Source of the DNA: Azospirillum sp. B21
GTDB taxonomy: Bacteria > Pseudomonadota > Alphaproteobacteria > Azospirillales > Azospirillaceae
Direction: 5' to 3'
DNA: 64,000 nt
NCBI RefSeq assembly: GCF_008364825.1
Contig: NZ_VTTO01000005.1
Location: 405,632-469,631, forward strand
Every line of letters starts with the position of its first letter. The stretch's first letter is position 1. Below are positions 43,817-51,851 of the stretch, one piece after another. A model generated the notes under the pieces. That model was not told where the DNA came from. It saw only the letters and a list, made by a program, of their open reading frames with translations, and did not search any database. Both the position numbers and the translations under genes were made by a program.

Positions 43817-44950
43817 TTACTCGGCAGCGGCCATTGTGCGGTCGGCGGCATGAGCGGCACGGACCGGGCGGGGCGCCGATCGGGCCGGGGTCGGCAGGAC
43901 GGCGGTGATGACGAGCAGCAGGAAGAGCCACAGGCCGGCGGTGCCGATGATGCCGAGCAGGCCGTCCGGGCCGGCCGGGAGCGCGTACTCGTAGAAGCCG
44001 GCACCGGTCTTCGGCACGGTCTGGCCGCCGATGAACACGGTCCAGCGGAACATCCAGGCGCTGTGGACGGCGATCAGGCCGGTCAGCAGCCCCGTCCCCA
44101 CCGGCTTGGCGACGGCGATGACGAAGGGCGCCACGGTTGCCAGCACCGCCCAGACGGCGGTCACCCGCCATGCCTCGGAATTCGCCACGCCCTCCAGGGC
44201 TTCCGTGTGAGTCCTGTCGATCCCGAACAGGCCGAACGCCAGCCACAGCCCGCCGACCGCCATCACGGCGCCGAGGAACCCGGCGAGCAGCCGGTTCGCC
44301 CGGGCCTCCACCGCAAGGTCGTGGTCGGCGGCGAAGCGGTTCAGGATCAGCACCAGACCGGCGGCACCGACCAGAGCGGTCGTCAGGAATTGCACCGGCA
44401 GGAAGGGGGTGTGCCACAGCGGGCGCGCCTTGACCACCGCGACCTCGGCACCCGTGTAGAGGGCCACGAGGACGGCCCCGGCGAGAACGACGAGACCCGC
44501 ATAGCGGATCAGCCGGTCGTCGCGCCCGCCGCCCAGCGCGGCCAGCCGGTAAAGCGTGGCGAGATGGCTGTCCACCCGGCCATGCTCCTGCAATTCCTCG
44601 CGGAAGCAAGTCCAGGCATAGACCAGCAAGCCGGTCACGTAGAAGGGGATGATCAGCGATCCCCACCACATCCAGGAGGTCGGACGGAACACGGCGTAGA
44701 AGTGCCAGAAGCGGCCGGGCTGGTGCAGGTCGGACAACAGCGCCACCGGCGCGGCCAACCCGCAGGTCAACGCCACCAGCAGGCCGACGCGGCCAAGTTT
44801 GCGCCATTCGTCATTCGCGAAGGCGTAGCCGGGCAGGCTCAGCAGAACGCCGCCGACCGACAGGCCGATCAGGAAGAAATACTGCACGGCCCAGGGAAGC
44901 CACGCGACCTCACGGGTCACGTTGATGATTTCGACGATGTTCGTGTCCAT
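43817..44950 (-). CDS. ttrC: NrfD/PsrC-type membrane subunit TtrC
   Basis: 377 residues from the ATG at 44950, overlapping the ttrB stop in TGATG. About nine hydrophobic segments are present, with NrfD-family marks 'AVQYFFLIGLSVGGVLLSLP', 'LLSDLHQPGRFWHFY' and 'FRPTSWMWWGSLIIPFYVTG'. It is the quinol-oxidising membrane anchor that passes electrons to TtrB and TtrA. It lies between ttrB and ttrA, and ttrA starts 29 bases after its stop. Confidence 0.9.
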   Translation of the reverse strand: MDTNIVEIINVTREVAWLPWAVQYFFLIGLSVGGVLLSLPGYAFANDEWRKLGRVGLLVALTCGLAAPVALLSDLHQPGRFWHFYAVFRPTSWMWWGSLIIPFYVTGLLVYAWTCFREELQEHGRVDSHLATLYRLAALGGGRDDRLIRYAGLVVLAGAVLVALYTGAEVAVVKARPLWHTPFLPVQFLTTALVGAAGLVLILNRFAADHDLAVEARANRLLAGFLGAVMAVGGLWLAFGLFGIDRTHTEALEGVANSEAWRVTAVWAVLATVAPFVIAVAKPVGTGLLTGLIAVHSAWMFRWTVFIGGQTVPKTGAGFYEYALPAGPDGLLGIIGTAGLWLFLLLVITAVLPTPARSAPRPVRAAHAADRTMAAAE

Positions 44951-45705
44951 CACGCATGCTCCTTCTCGACATGGGCCTCGACATGCGGCTGGGCGCTCGG
45001 TCGCCACAGGGTCGGCGTACCGTCCACCTTGCCTTGGAACTTCGGATCGAGGCCGATGTAGAAGACCCGCGGCTGGGTGCCCTGCTCCGGCTTCAGCACC
45101 TTCGGGTCCTGCTCGCGGACCAGCCTCGACACGGTGCTGTCGGGGTCCTTCAGATCACCGAAGATGCGGGCGCCGCCGACGCAGGTCTCGACGCAGGCCG
45201 GCAGCAGACCGGCATCCACGCGGTGGACGCAGAAGGTGCATTTGTCGGCGGTCTGGGTCTCGTGATTGATGAAGCGCGCATCGTAGGGACAGGCCTGGAC
45301 GCAATAGGCGCAACCCACGCACACCGTGTTGTCCACCACAACGATGCCGTCCTTGCGCTGATACGTGGCGCCGGTCGGGCAGACGGGGATGCAGGGCGCG
45401 TCCTCGCAGTGGTTGCACAGGCGCGGCAGCATGTAGGAGCCGGTCTTGCCCTGCTCCGTCACCTCGTAGGTCGAGACGATGGTGCGGAAGCTGTTCTCCG
45501 GGACGTCGTTCTCCATGATGCAGGCGACGGTACAGGCCTGGCAGCCGACGCACTTGCGCACGTCCACCACCATCGCCCAGCGGTGCGCCGCATCGCCGCC
45601 CTTGCGCGGCCCGGCAGCCGCTTCACCGGGGGTGGCCGCGAGCGTGGCCGCCCCCACCGTGGCGGCACCGATGCCGCGACAGAAGTTGCGCCGTGACTGG
45701 TCCAT
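44950..45705 (-). CDS. ttrB: Tetrathionate reductase iron-sulfur subunit TtrB
   Basis: 251 residues. A twin-arginine signal (MDQSRRNFCRGIG) is followed by four ferredoxin-type cysteine clusters: 'KCVGCQACTVACIMEN', 'LCNHCEDAPCIPVCPTGA', 'VCVGCAYCVQACPYDAR' and 'KCTFCVHRVDAGLLPACVET'. This matches the DMSO-reductase-family electron-transfer subunit, here the first gene of the ttrBCA operon. It lies downstream of ttrSR on the same strand, separated by 160 bases that hold palindromes likely to be the regulator's sites. Confidence 0.92.
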   Translation of the reverse strand: MDQSRRNFCRGIGAATVGAATLAATPGEAAAGPRKGGDAAHRWAMVVDVRKCVGCQACTVACIMENDVPENSFRTIVSTYEVTEQGKTGSYMLPRLCNHCEDAPCIPVCPTGATYQRKDGIVVVDNTVCVGCAYCVQACPYDARFINHETQTADKCTFCVHRVDAGLLPACVETCVGGARIFGDLKDPDSTVSRLVREQDPKVLKPEQGTQPRVFYIGLDPKFQGKVDGTPTLWRPSAQPHVEAHVEKEHA

Positions 45706-45784
45706 GATCGGCCCCTTCGCACCTGATCCTCGGCGCCTGCCATTCCGCAGGCGCTCTCGTGCAAAGGTACTGGCGGCCCCGCGC

Positions 45785-45826
45785 AGCTCCCATTGGGAGC
45801 TTCCCCAGACTTTTTAGGGATATCCC
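45785..45826. promoter_or_regulatory. Palindromes upstream of ttrB (candidate TtrR sites)
   Basis: Between ttrR and ttrB, AGCTCCC-ATT-GGGAGCT (45785-45801) is a perfect inverted repeat and GGGATATCCC (45817-45826) is a 10-bp palindrome. They lie 80-120 bases before the ttrB start, where a FixJ-type activator would bind. Confidence 0.45.
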
Positions 45827-45865
45827 CAGTGACATCATGCCGCGGCCAGCGGCGCCGATGCGGCC

Positions 45866-46474
45866 TCAGTCCGTCTCGATCAGCAAGCGCGTCAGATCGG
45901 CGACGGATCCGACCTCCAGCTTCTCCATCACGTTGTGGCGGTGGACCTCGACCGTCTTCGGGCTGAGGTTGATCTCGGCGGCGATCACCTTGTTCGGCTT
46001 GCCCGCCACCACCAGTTCGGCGACCTGCCGTTCCCGCGGGGTCAGACGTGCCAGACGCGCCTGGATGTGGGCCTTGCGGGCCTGCACCGCCGCGGCGCGC
46101 GTCGATTTCTCCAGCGCCTCATGCACCCGGTCGAGCAACACCTGATCGTTGAAGGGCTTCTCGATGACATCGACGGCGCCCGCGCGGAAGGCCCGTGCCG
46201 CCATGGGGACGTCGGCGTGGCCGGAGATGACGATCACCGACAGCAGCGAGCCGCAGCGGGCGAGGGTGTCCTGCAGTTCCAGCCCGCTCATGCCCGGCAT
46301 GCGCACGTCGGTCACCAGACAGCCCGGACGGTCCGGACGGATGACCCCAAGGAACGCCTCGCCCGAGGCGAAGGTCTCCACCGGCACCCCCAGCGCGCCG
46401 ATCAGCCACGCCAGCGAGTGCCGCATCGCGGGATCGTCGTCCACGATATAGACGGTGCGGTGCGCGTCAGCCAT
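45866..46474 (-). CDS. ttrR: Response regulator TtrR (FixJ/NarL family)
   Basis: 202 residues from the ATG at 46474, overlapping the sensor gene by eight bases. The receiver has the acidic pair in 'VYIVDDDPAMRHSLAWLIG', the phosphorylation Asp in 'GCLVTDVRMPGMSGLEL', and the switch Lys in 'VDVIEKPFNDQVLL'. The LuxR/GerE output reads 'LTPRERQVAELVVAGKPNKV', IAAEINLSPKTVEVHRHNV. It should activate ttrBCA in response to tetrathionate sensed by TtrS. Confidence 0.92.
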   Translation of the reverse strand: MADAHRTVYIVDDDPAMRHSLAWLIGALGVPVETFASGEAFLGVIRPDRPGCLVTDVRMPGMSGLELQDTLARCGSLLSVIVISGHADVPMAARAFRAGAVDVIEKPFNDQVLLDRVHEALEKSTRAAAVQARKAHIQARLARLTPRERQVAELVVAGKPNKVIAAEINLSPKTVEVHRHNVMEKLEVGSVADLTRLLIETD

Positions 46475-48356
46475 GGTGCTGTTGCTCCTCTCCAGACGGC
46501 AGGGCCCCGTTCGCGACGGGCAGAACGAAGCGCATGACGACACCACCCCCGGGATTGTCGGTCGCCCGGAGATGGCCGCCATGGGTTTCCACAATGCTGC
46601 GGCAGATCGACAATCCCAAGCCCATTCCCCCTGCCTTGGTGGTGAAGTACGGATCGAACAGCCGGCTGCGTGCCTCTTCCGACAGACCATGGCCGTGGTC
46701 GGCCACCGCAACCTCGACCCGCCCCTCCCCATCGCGCGCGCTGCTCACGGTCACCTTGCGGCCAGCGTCCTCCGCCGCACCGGGCACCGTTTCCGCCATT
46801 GCGTCGAGGGCATTCTTCACCAGGTTCAGCACCACCTGCTCGATCTGCACACGGTCCGCCGGCACGGGCGGAAGATCGCCGGCGAGGGACAGGACGATCG
46901 GAACGTTGCCGTTGCGTGCCTGACCCTCGCACAGCGCGACCGCCGCGCGAATGGCATCGTTCACGTCGATCGGTTCCAGTTGGGAAGGCCGCTTGCGCAC
47001 GAAGTTGCGGATGCGTGCGATGATCTGTCCGGCGCGGTCCGCCTGCTCCGCGATGGCCCGCGTGACCTCCAGCAGCTGGTCCGGGTTCCCCGTCCCGGCT
47101 TCGAGGCGGCGGGTGCATCCGCGGGCGTAGTTGGCGATGGCGCCTAGCGGCTGATTGAGTTCGTGCGCCAGATTGCTGGCCATTTCGCCGAGGATGGACA
47201 GGCGCGCGACATGGTCCATCTCCTTCTGCCGCTCGCGGGCATCCTCCTGCGCCCGGCGGCGTTCGGCCATCTCGTGCACGAGGTCGCGGTTGGCGGTGCG
47301 AAGTTCGGCGGTGCGGACCTTGATCAGGTGCTCGACCCGCAGCGAATGGATCGCCCACCACAGCAGGGCCAGCACGCCCACCGCCAGCCATTCCCAATGC
47401 TCGCGGGCGAGTTCCACCAGCGAGACCTCGCGCAGGTGACGATAGGGCCCGATGCGCAGGGAGCGGAACAGCGCGTGGACGGATTGGTAGTCGAGCGGCA
47501 CCGTCCAGCCCTCGTAGCCCGCGGCCTTGGCCGCCGGGTGATCGGCCGGCATCTCGAACAGCGCGACGACGACCGCCTTCGCCAGATCCTCCGGCGTCGA
47601 GGCCAGCCGGGCCAGAGGCCAGTCCGGGTAGAGATCGGTCGATACGGCGCAGTCGAAGCCCGGCATCGTCTTCGGCGCCAGGACGCGGAAGCGTGCCGGG
47701 TCAAGGCGGCCTTCCGCCGCCAGTTCCTCCAGCAGGCAGGCCCGCAGCACGCCGGCATCGGCCGTGCCGTCCCGGACCGCGAAGGCGACGCGGTCGACGG
47801 GAAAGCCGGAGAAGCGGAGTTCCTTCAGATCGCGATAGGGATCGACCCCGGCCTTGAGCATCTCGCCCCAGGCGATCTGAAAGCCGCCGAAGGCGTCCGG
47901 GTCGCCGGCCAGGACGGTCCGCCCCTTGATGTCCGCCAGATCGCGGATGTCCGTGCGCTCCGCCCGGACGATGATCGTCGAGCCGATCGACGCGCCGGAC
48001 GCCCCGGCACGGGACGAATGAAGCGTGGCGACGCGGGTGACGCCGTAGCGCGCCTCAAGCTCCACATAGTTGCCGGTGTTGGTCAGCACGAAGTCGAGAG
48101 TTCGGTCGCGGACGGCGGCGTCCATGCCGGGCAGGTCCAGCGGCACCATCTCGGCGCCACGGTCGGGGAATCGCTCCGCCAGATATCGAACGGTCGGTTC
48201 CCAGGCGGCGTTCGCATGGTCACCGCCCCGATAGGCCAGCACGCCGACGCGGATGGGCGGCTCGGCTGCGGCCGTATCGGCCATTCCCAACCCGGCCCAC
48301 AGGGCGACGAGCACCCCGGCCAAGGTCGAGCGGCTCGGTCGGGGCATGGTGCGCAT
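46467..48356 (-). CDS. ttrS: Sensor histidine kinase TtrS with PhnD-like periplasmic domain
   Basis: 629 residues from the ATG at 48356 (GAGGAA five bases upstream); the longer open frame has no such site. A signal/anchor 'LAGVLVALWAGLGMADTAAA' leads into a phosphonate-binding-like periplasmic domain ('IRVGVLAYRGGDHANAAWEP', 'DIKGRTVLAGDPDAFGGFQI'), as described for TtrS. A second membrane segment 'LAVGVLALLWWAIHSLRV' follows, then the kinase: H-box 'LAHELNQPLGAIANYA', N-box 'NLVKNALDAM', G-boxes 'VADHGHGLS' and 'GGMGLGLSICR'. Partner of TtrR. Confidence 0.92.
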   Translation of the reverse strand: MRTMPRPSRSTLAGVLVALWAGLGMADTAAAEPPIRVGVLAYRGGDHANAAWEPTVRYLAERFPDRGAEMVPLDLPGMDAAVRDRTLDFVLTNTGNYVELEARYGVTRVATLHSSRAGASGASIGSTIIVRAERTDIRDLADIKGRTVLAGDPDAFGGFQIAWGEMLKAGVDPYRDLKELRFSGFPVDRVAFAVRDGTADAGVLRACLLEELAAEGRLDPARFRVLAPKTMPGFDCAVSTDLYPDWPLARLASTPEDLAKAVVVALFEMPADHPAAKAAGYEGWTVPLDYQSVHALFRSLRIGPYRHLREVSLVELAREHWEWLAVGVLALLWWAIHSLRVEHLIKVRTAELRTANRDLVHEMAERRRAQEDARERQKEMDHVARLSILGEMASNLAHELNQPLGAIANYARGCTRRLEAGTGNPDQLLEVTRAIAEQADRAGQIIARIRNFVRKRPSQLEPIDVNDAIRAAVALCEGQARNGNVPIVLSLAGDLPPVPADRVQIEQVVLNLVKNALDAMAETVPGAAEDAGRKVTVSSARDGEGRVEVAVADHGHGLSEEARSRLFDPYFTTKAGGMGLGLSICRSIVETHGGHLRATDNPGGGVVMRFVLPVANGALPSGEEQQHHG

Positions 48357-48754
48357 CATTTCCTCAGGCAAGCATTGGGACGACAGACCGGGAAGTCCGG
48401 TCGCGCAATGTCTCGCGCAACGGCGCGCGAAGGAACACCCCATCGCGCGCCGCATACACTCTTCGGCAGCCGCTTTCAACCGGCACGGCGCCACATGTTG
48501 GCTGTCCCGGTGCCGGTTCGGTCCATCATCCTTGCGGATTCTCAACGATAAACACCGCGCGGATCGCACGGCATCGACAAAGGCCATCCAACCTGTGGGT
48601 CCGCAGATGAAACTCGCCGTCGCAAGCCAGAATCACCGCACCGTCACCACCAGGACACTCGGGAACTCATTAAGTCTTCCTAATGTTTGCGGGACAGAAC
48701 GGCGGCGCTCCTGGGTGCGGCGCCGCTCACCGGAACCGACACAAGGAGGGAACC
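48357..48754. other. Intergenic region between divergent ttrS and the DUF2892 gene
   Basis: About 400 bases without a convincing gene. The stretch 48665-48690 contains CATTA...TAATG around CTTCC and is the most A+T-rich part, a possible promoter for the plus-strand gene. No terminator or repeat is seen. Confidence 0.35.
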
Positions 48755-49219
48755 ATGCTACCCGCAACCGCTTCGCGCGTGGAGAACGCCACCTCAGAGG
48801 AACAGAACCGCCGCCTGGCCGCCGAGATCACGGAGAGTATCCGTTACCATGCGGAGCATCCGGAAAAGATCGACCGCCGCCTCGACGAACTCGACCGCGA
48901 GTGGGACATCGAACGCACGCTCGAGGCGAATGCCGCGACGCTGGCACTGGCCGGTACCTTGCTGGGAGCCTTCGTGGATCGCCGCTTCCTGGTCCTGCCC
49001 GCGGCGGTGACCGGCTTCCTGCTCCAGCACGCGCTCCAGGGCTGGTGCCCGCCGGTTCCGGTGTTCCGCCGCCTGGGCGTCCGCACCACCGCCGAGATCA
49101 ACCGCGAGCGGTACGCGCTGAAGGCCATACGCGGCGATTTCCGGCGGCTCGACCCGACCTCGCCGAACCCGACCCCGCGCGAGCGCGCCGAGGCAGCGTC
49201 GGAAGCGGTCATGACGTGA
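48755..49219 (+). CDS. DUF2892 (YgaP-transmembrane-like) protein
   Basis: 154 residues; AAGGAGGG lies seven bases before the ATG. After a charged N-terminus (ITESIRYHAEHPEKIDRRLD) the stretch 'LALAGTLLGAFVDRRFLVLP' and 'AAVTGFLLQHALQGWCPPVP' forms two hydrophobic segments with the conserved 'QGWCPPxPxxRRLGxRT' end typical of the DUF2892/YgaP membrane domain. In other genomes this domain is joined to rhodanese domains or sits near sulfur or arsenic genes, which fits the ttr and ArsR neighbours. Exact role unknown. Confidence 0.8.
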   Translation: MLPATASRVENATSEEQNRRLAAEITESIRYHAEHPEKIDRRLDELDREWDIERTLEANAATLALAGTLLGAFVDRRFLVLPAAVTGFLLQHALQGWCPPVPVFRRLGVRTTAEINRERYALKAIRGDFRRLDPTSPNPTPRERAEAASEAVMT

Positions 49220-49328
49220 CCGAACCCGGCGTGCCAACCGCCGGTCGCCGGTGCCCCGGTCCGCCCCCTGCGACAGGATGCCCCACCGTCGTCGCATTGA
49301 CGCGCGGGGGCTACCGGGCGCGATAATG

Positions 49329-49346
49329 CGCTTATTAGCATAAGCG
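49329..49346. promoter_or_regulatory. ArsR/SmtB-type operator
   Basis: CGCTTAT-TAGC-ATAAGCG is a perfect 7-bp inverted repeat ending ten bases before the regulator's start codon, so a bound ArsR protein would block the promoter or initiation of its own operon. Confidence 0.7.
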
Positions 49347-49355
49347 GGGGAAAGC

Positions 49356-49658
49356 ATGGGCACGGACGCGGTGACCTCCCTGATGTCCGTCCTCTCCGAC
49401 CCGACCCGCCTCGGCGCCTTGCGCCTGCTGTGGGATGGGCAGGAACACTGCGTGTGCGAACTGATGGACCGCCTTGCGGCCACGCAATCCCGGATGTCCC
49501 GCCACATGGCCGCCCTCAAGAGCGCCGGGCTCGTCGTCGACCGTCGCGATGCGCAATGGGTCCGGTACCGCCGCAACCCGGCGCTCAGTCCGCGGATCGT
49601 CGCCATCATCGACGCCGTGATCGACGCGATGGCCGCAGAACGAAAGGAAGCGGCATGA
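49356..49658 (+). CDS. ArsR-family metalloregulator
   Basis: 100 residues. The winged helix 'VLSDPTRLGALRLLWDGQEH' is followed by CVCELMDRLAATQSRMSRHM and 'AALKSAGLVVDRRDAQWVRY'. CVCEL in the first recognition region is the classical As(III)/Sb(III) thiolate site of ArsR, with only two cysteines visible. It should repress this operon from the palindrome just upstream and release on arsenite or a similar metal. Its stop overlaps the permease start (ATGA). Confidence 0.93.
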   Translation: MGTDAVTSLMSVLSDPTRLGALRLLWDGQEHCVCELMDRLAATQSRMSRHMAALKSAGLVVDRRDAQWVRYRRNPALSPRIVAIIDAVIDAMAAERKEAA

Positions 49659-50719
49659 GCACCGAGACCTCACCCGTCCCGCAAGCGGGATCGCCACCGC
49701 CCAACCCCTGGCTTTGGAGCGCCGCCACGGCGGCTGCCATTGCGCTGTGGTTTGTGCTCTACAGCCAACTCGTCCCCTTCTCGACCTGGGTCGTGTCGCA
49801 AATGCCGCTGGAGCGCGGCAGCCACCTGGAAGACGCCATCCGGTTCTTCGTCTACGACACGCCCAAGGTTCTGATGCTCCTGACGCTGGTCGTGTTCGCC
49901 ATGGGTGTGGTGCGCAGCTTCTTCTCGCCGGAGCGCACACGGGCCTTGCTGGCCGGACGGCGCGAGGGAGTCGGCAACGTCGCCGCGGCGGGCCTCGGCA
50001 TCGTCACCCCCTTCTGTTCATGCTCCGCCGTTCCGCTGTTCATCGGATTCGTTTCGGCCGGCGTGCCGTTGGGAGTCACCTTCTCGTTCCTGATTGCTGC
50101 GCCGATGGTCAACGAGGTGGCGCTCGGCCTCCTGCTCGCGCTGCTCGGCTGGAAGGTGGCGCTCACCTATCTCGCCTTCGGGCTCGCCGTCGCCATCGCA
50201 GCCGGCTGGGTCATCGGCCGCCTGCATCTGGAGGGTTGGCTGGAGGAGTGGGTGCGCAACATCCGCTCCGGCGCCGTCGATCTGCCGGTCGCGACGCCGT
50301 CCATCATCGATCGCATCCAAGCGGGTATCGACGCCGTCAAGGACATCGTCGGCAAGGTGTGGCTCTGGATCATCGCGGGGATCGCGGCCGGCGCCTTCAT
50401 CCACGGCTATGTGCCCGCCGATCTGCTGTCCGGCATCATGGGGCGGGATGCGTGGTGGTCGGTTCCGGCCGCCGTCCTGATGGGCATTCCCATGTACTCG
50501 AACGCCGCCGGGATCATCCCGGTCGTCGAGGCGCTGATCGGCAAGGGCGCATCGCTCGGCACCGTGCTCGCCTTCATGATGTCGGTGATCGCGCTGTCGC
50601 TGCCGGAGATGATCATCCTGCGCAAGGTCCTGTCGCTGCGCCTGATCGCCGTGTTCATCGGCGTCGTCGGGCTCGGCATCCTCGCCGTCGGCTTCCTGTT
50701 CAATGCCCTGTTCGCCTGA
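49655..50719 (+). CDS. Permease of the ArsP/DUF318 (SO_0444-like) family
   Basis: 354 residues, with about eight to ten hydrophobic segments. The motif 'IVTPFCSCSAVPLFIGFVSA' contains the conserved cysteine pair of this family, and 'FLIAAPMVNEVALGLL' and 'GIPMYSNAAGIIPVVEALIG' are the paired core segments. Family members export trivalent organoarsenicals (ArsP) or divalent metals. Coupling to ArsR and to a small thioredoxin-like gene is the usual setting. Substrate is inferred to be an arsenical or soft metal. Confidence 0.85.
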   Translation: MSTETSPVPQAGSPPPNPWLWSAATAAAIALWFVLYSQLVPFSTWVVSQMPLERGSHLEDAIRFFVYDTPKVLMLLTLVVFAMGVVRSFFSPERTRALLAGRREGVGNVAAAGLGIVTPFCSCSAVPLFIGFVSAGVPLGVTFSFLIAAPMVNEVALGLLLALLGWKVALTYLAFGLAVAIAAGWVIGRLHLEGWLEEWVRNIRSGAVDLPVATPSIIDRIQAGIDAVKDIVGKVWLWIIAGIAAGAFIHGYVPADLLSGIMGRDAWWSVPAAVLMGIPMYSNAAGIIPVVEALIGKGASLGTVLAFMMSVIALSLPEMIILRKVLSLRLIAVFIGVVGLGILAVGFLFNALFA

Positions 50720-50735
50720 GAAAAGGAGCAAAGCC

Positions 50736-50975
50736 ATGAAGGACGTGAAGGTTCTCGGACCCGGCTGCAAACGCTGCCGGACGACCGAAGACATGGTGCG
50801 GGCGGAAGCCGAACGGCTGGGGGTGCCCGTCCGTGTGGAGAAGGTGACCGACTATGCGGCCATCGCCGGGTACGGGATCGCCGCGACACCGGGCATCGTC
50901 ATCGACGGGAAGGTGGTCCATGCGGGTGGGCTGCCGAAAGCGGAGGATATCGCGCAATGGCTCAGCACATAGCCG
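50736..50975 (+). CDS. Small thioredoxin-like protein (CxxC)
   Basis: About 78 residues from the ATG at 50736 (AAAGGAG upstream). 'MKDVKVLGPGCKRCRTTEDM' carries a CKRC redox site, followed by 'GIAATPGIVIDGKVVHAGGL' with the cis-Pro (TPG). This is the short thioredoxin_3 family that regularly accompanies ArsP/DUF318 permeases and probably reduces the permease cysteines or its metal cargo. Its 3' end overlaps the cytochrome gene by about 16 bases. Confidence 0.88.
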
Positions 50976-51478
50976 GCTTCGCCCTGGGAGCGAGGCTTTT
51001 GGTCTCGATGGTTCCGTTGCTTCTACCGGCATCGCCGGGCGAGGCAACGGACCTGCACCGTTTCTGGGAACAGACCTGCGGGGACTGCCACGCCCACGCC
51101 GGCCCTTTCGCCCAACGGTTTCTCACGGTCAAGGACGGCAGGCTCCAGGGTGGCCATCACAAGGACGACCTGCTCGTCTTCCTGGGGAATCACCATCTCC
51201 CGCCAAATCTCGTGCAACCGATGTACGAGATGCTGCTCGCCCAGGCCAGCACGGCGCCTCGCTTCAAGGAACAGTGCGGTCGCTGCCACGACTCCGCCGC
51301 CGACCTGGCGCGGGAATCGCTCGTGAACCGTGACGGTGTGCTGCGGGGGCGGGAAAGCGGTCGTGCGGTCGCCGATTTCCTGCCCCGCCACGCCAAGCTC
51401 GGCCTGACGCCGCAAGACGTGGCCTTCTTCACCGACCTGCTGACGCGGGTCGAACGGGAGGTCCATGGGGCCGACTGA
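50957..51478 (+). CDS. Periplasmic diheme cytochrome c
   Basis: 173 residues. A signal peptide ('GARLLVSMVPLLLPASPGEA') is followed by two haem-binding motifs: 'FWEQTCGDCHAHAGPFAQRF' (CGDCH) and 'RFKEQCGRCHDSAADLARES' (CGRCH). Both halves repeat the same plan (C-x2-CH, 'R(F/E)(L/S)(T/L)V..DG.L.G......FL..H'), so the protein is an internal duplication of a monohaem unit. It overlaps the thioredoxin-like gene and may belong to the same transcript, or be an electron carrier for a nearby respiratory enzyme. Confidence 0.82.
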   Translation: MAQHIAGFALGARLLVSMVPLLLPASPGEATDLHRFWEQTCGDCHAHAGPFAQRFLTVKDGRLQGGHHKDDLLVFLGNHHLPPNLVQPMYEMLLAQASTAPRFKEQCGRCHDSAADLARESLVNRDGVLRGRESGRAVADFLPRHAKLGLTPQDVAFFTDLLTRVEREVHGAD

Positions 51479-51851
51479 ACGCCTCCGGCACCGAAACCGG
51501 GAGCCGCCCCGTCCGGCAGAGACTGCACCAGCTTGAAATAGGGTTTGGTCGGGTCCGCAGGCTTCATCGCCAACCTGTTCTTTTCTGCCGCCTGACGACG
51601 CGGACGTCACGCTTCCCCGCGCCTGCCCTTGCGCTTTGCCATTCTGCGAGAAATCCAGTCATCTTCTCAAATAGACCAACGTACATATGGGAGCATTGAG
51701 GCTATGCATGGCGTCGGATACTCGTTCGCCACATTTTATGCCCATCAGATTCCCGTTAAGATGCTCTTAATGTCTATGGGAAGTACTTTGCCCGGCGGCT
51801 GAAGCGTTTCCTGCGTTCCCATGGATTGCAGGACTGCAAGAGGTGATCGTC
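51479..51851. other. Intergenic region before the RTX gene
   Basis: No gene is supported. The second half (51650-51790) is A+T-richer and probably holds the promoter of the RTX gene, whose ATG at 51852 has AGAGG eight bases upstream. Confidence 0.35.

Noticed and set aside
40611..43853. A 1080-codon plus-strand frame opposite ttrA
   Set aside because: Antisense of a clear molybdopterin oxidoreductase; no recognisable domain.
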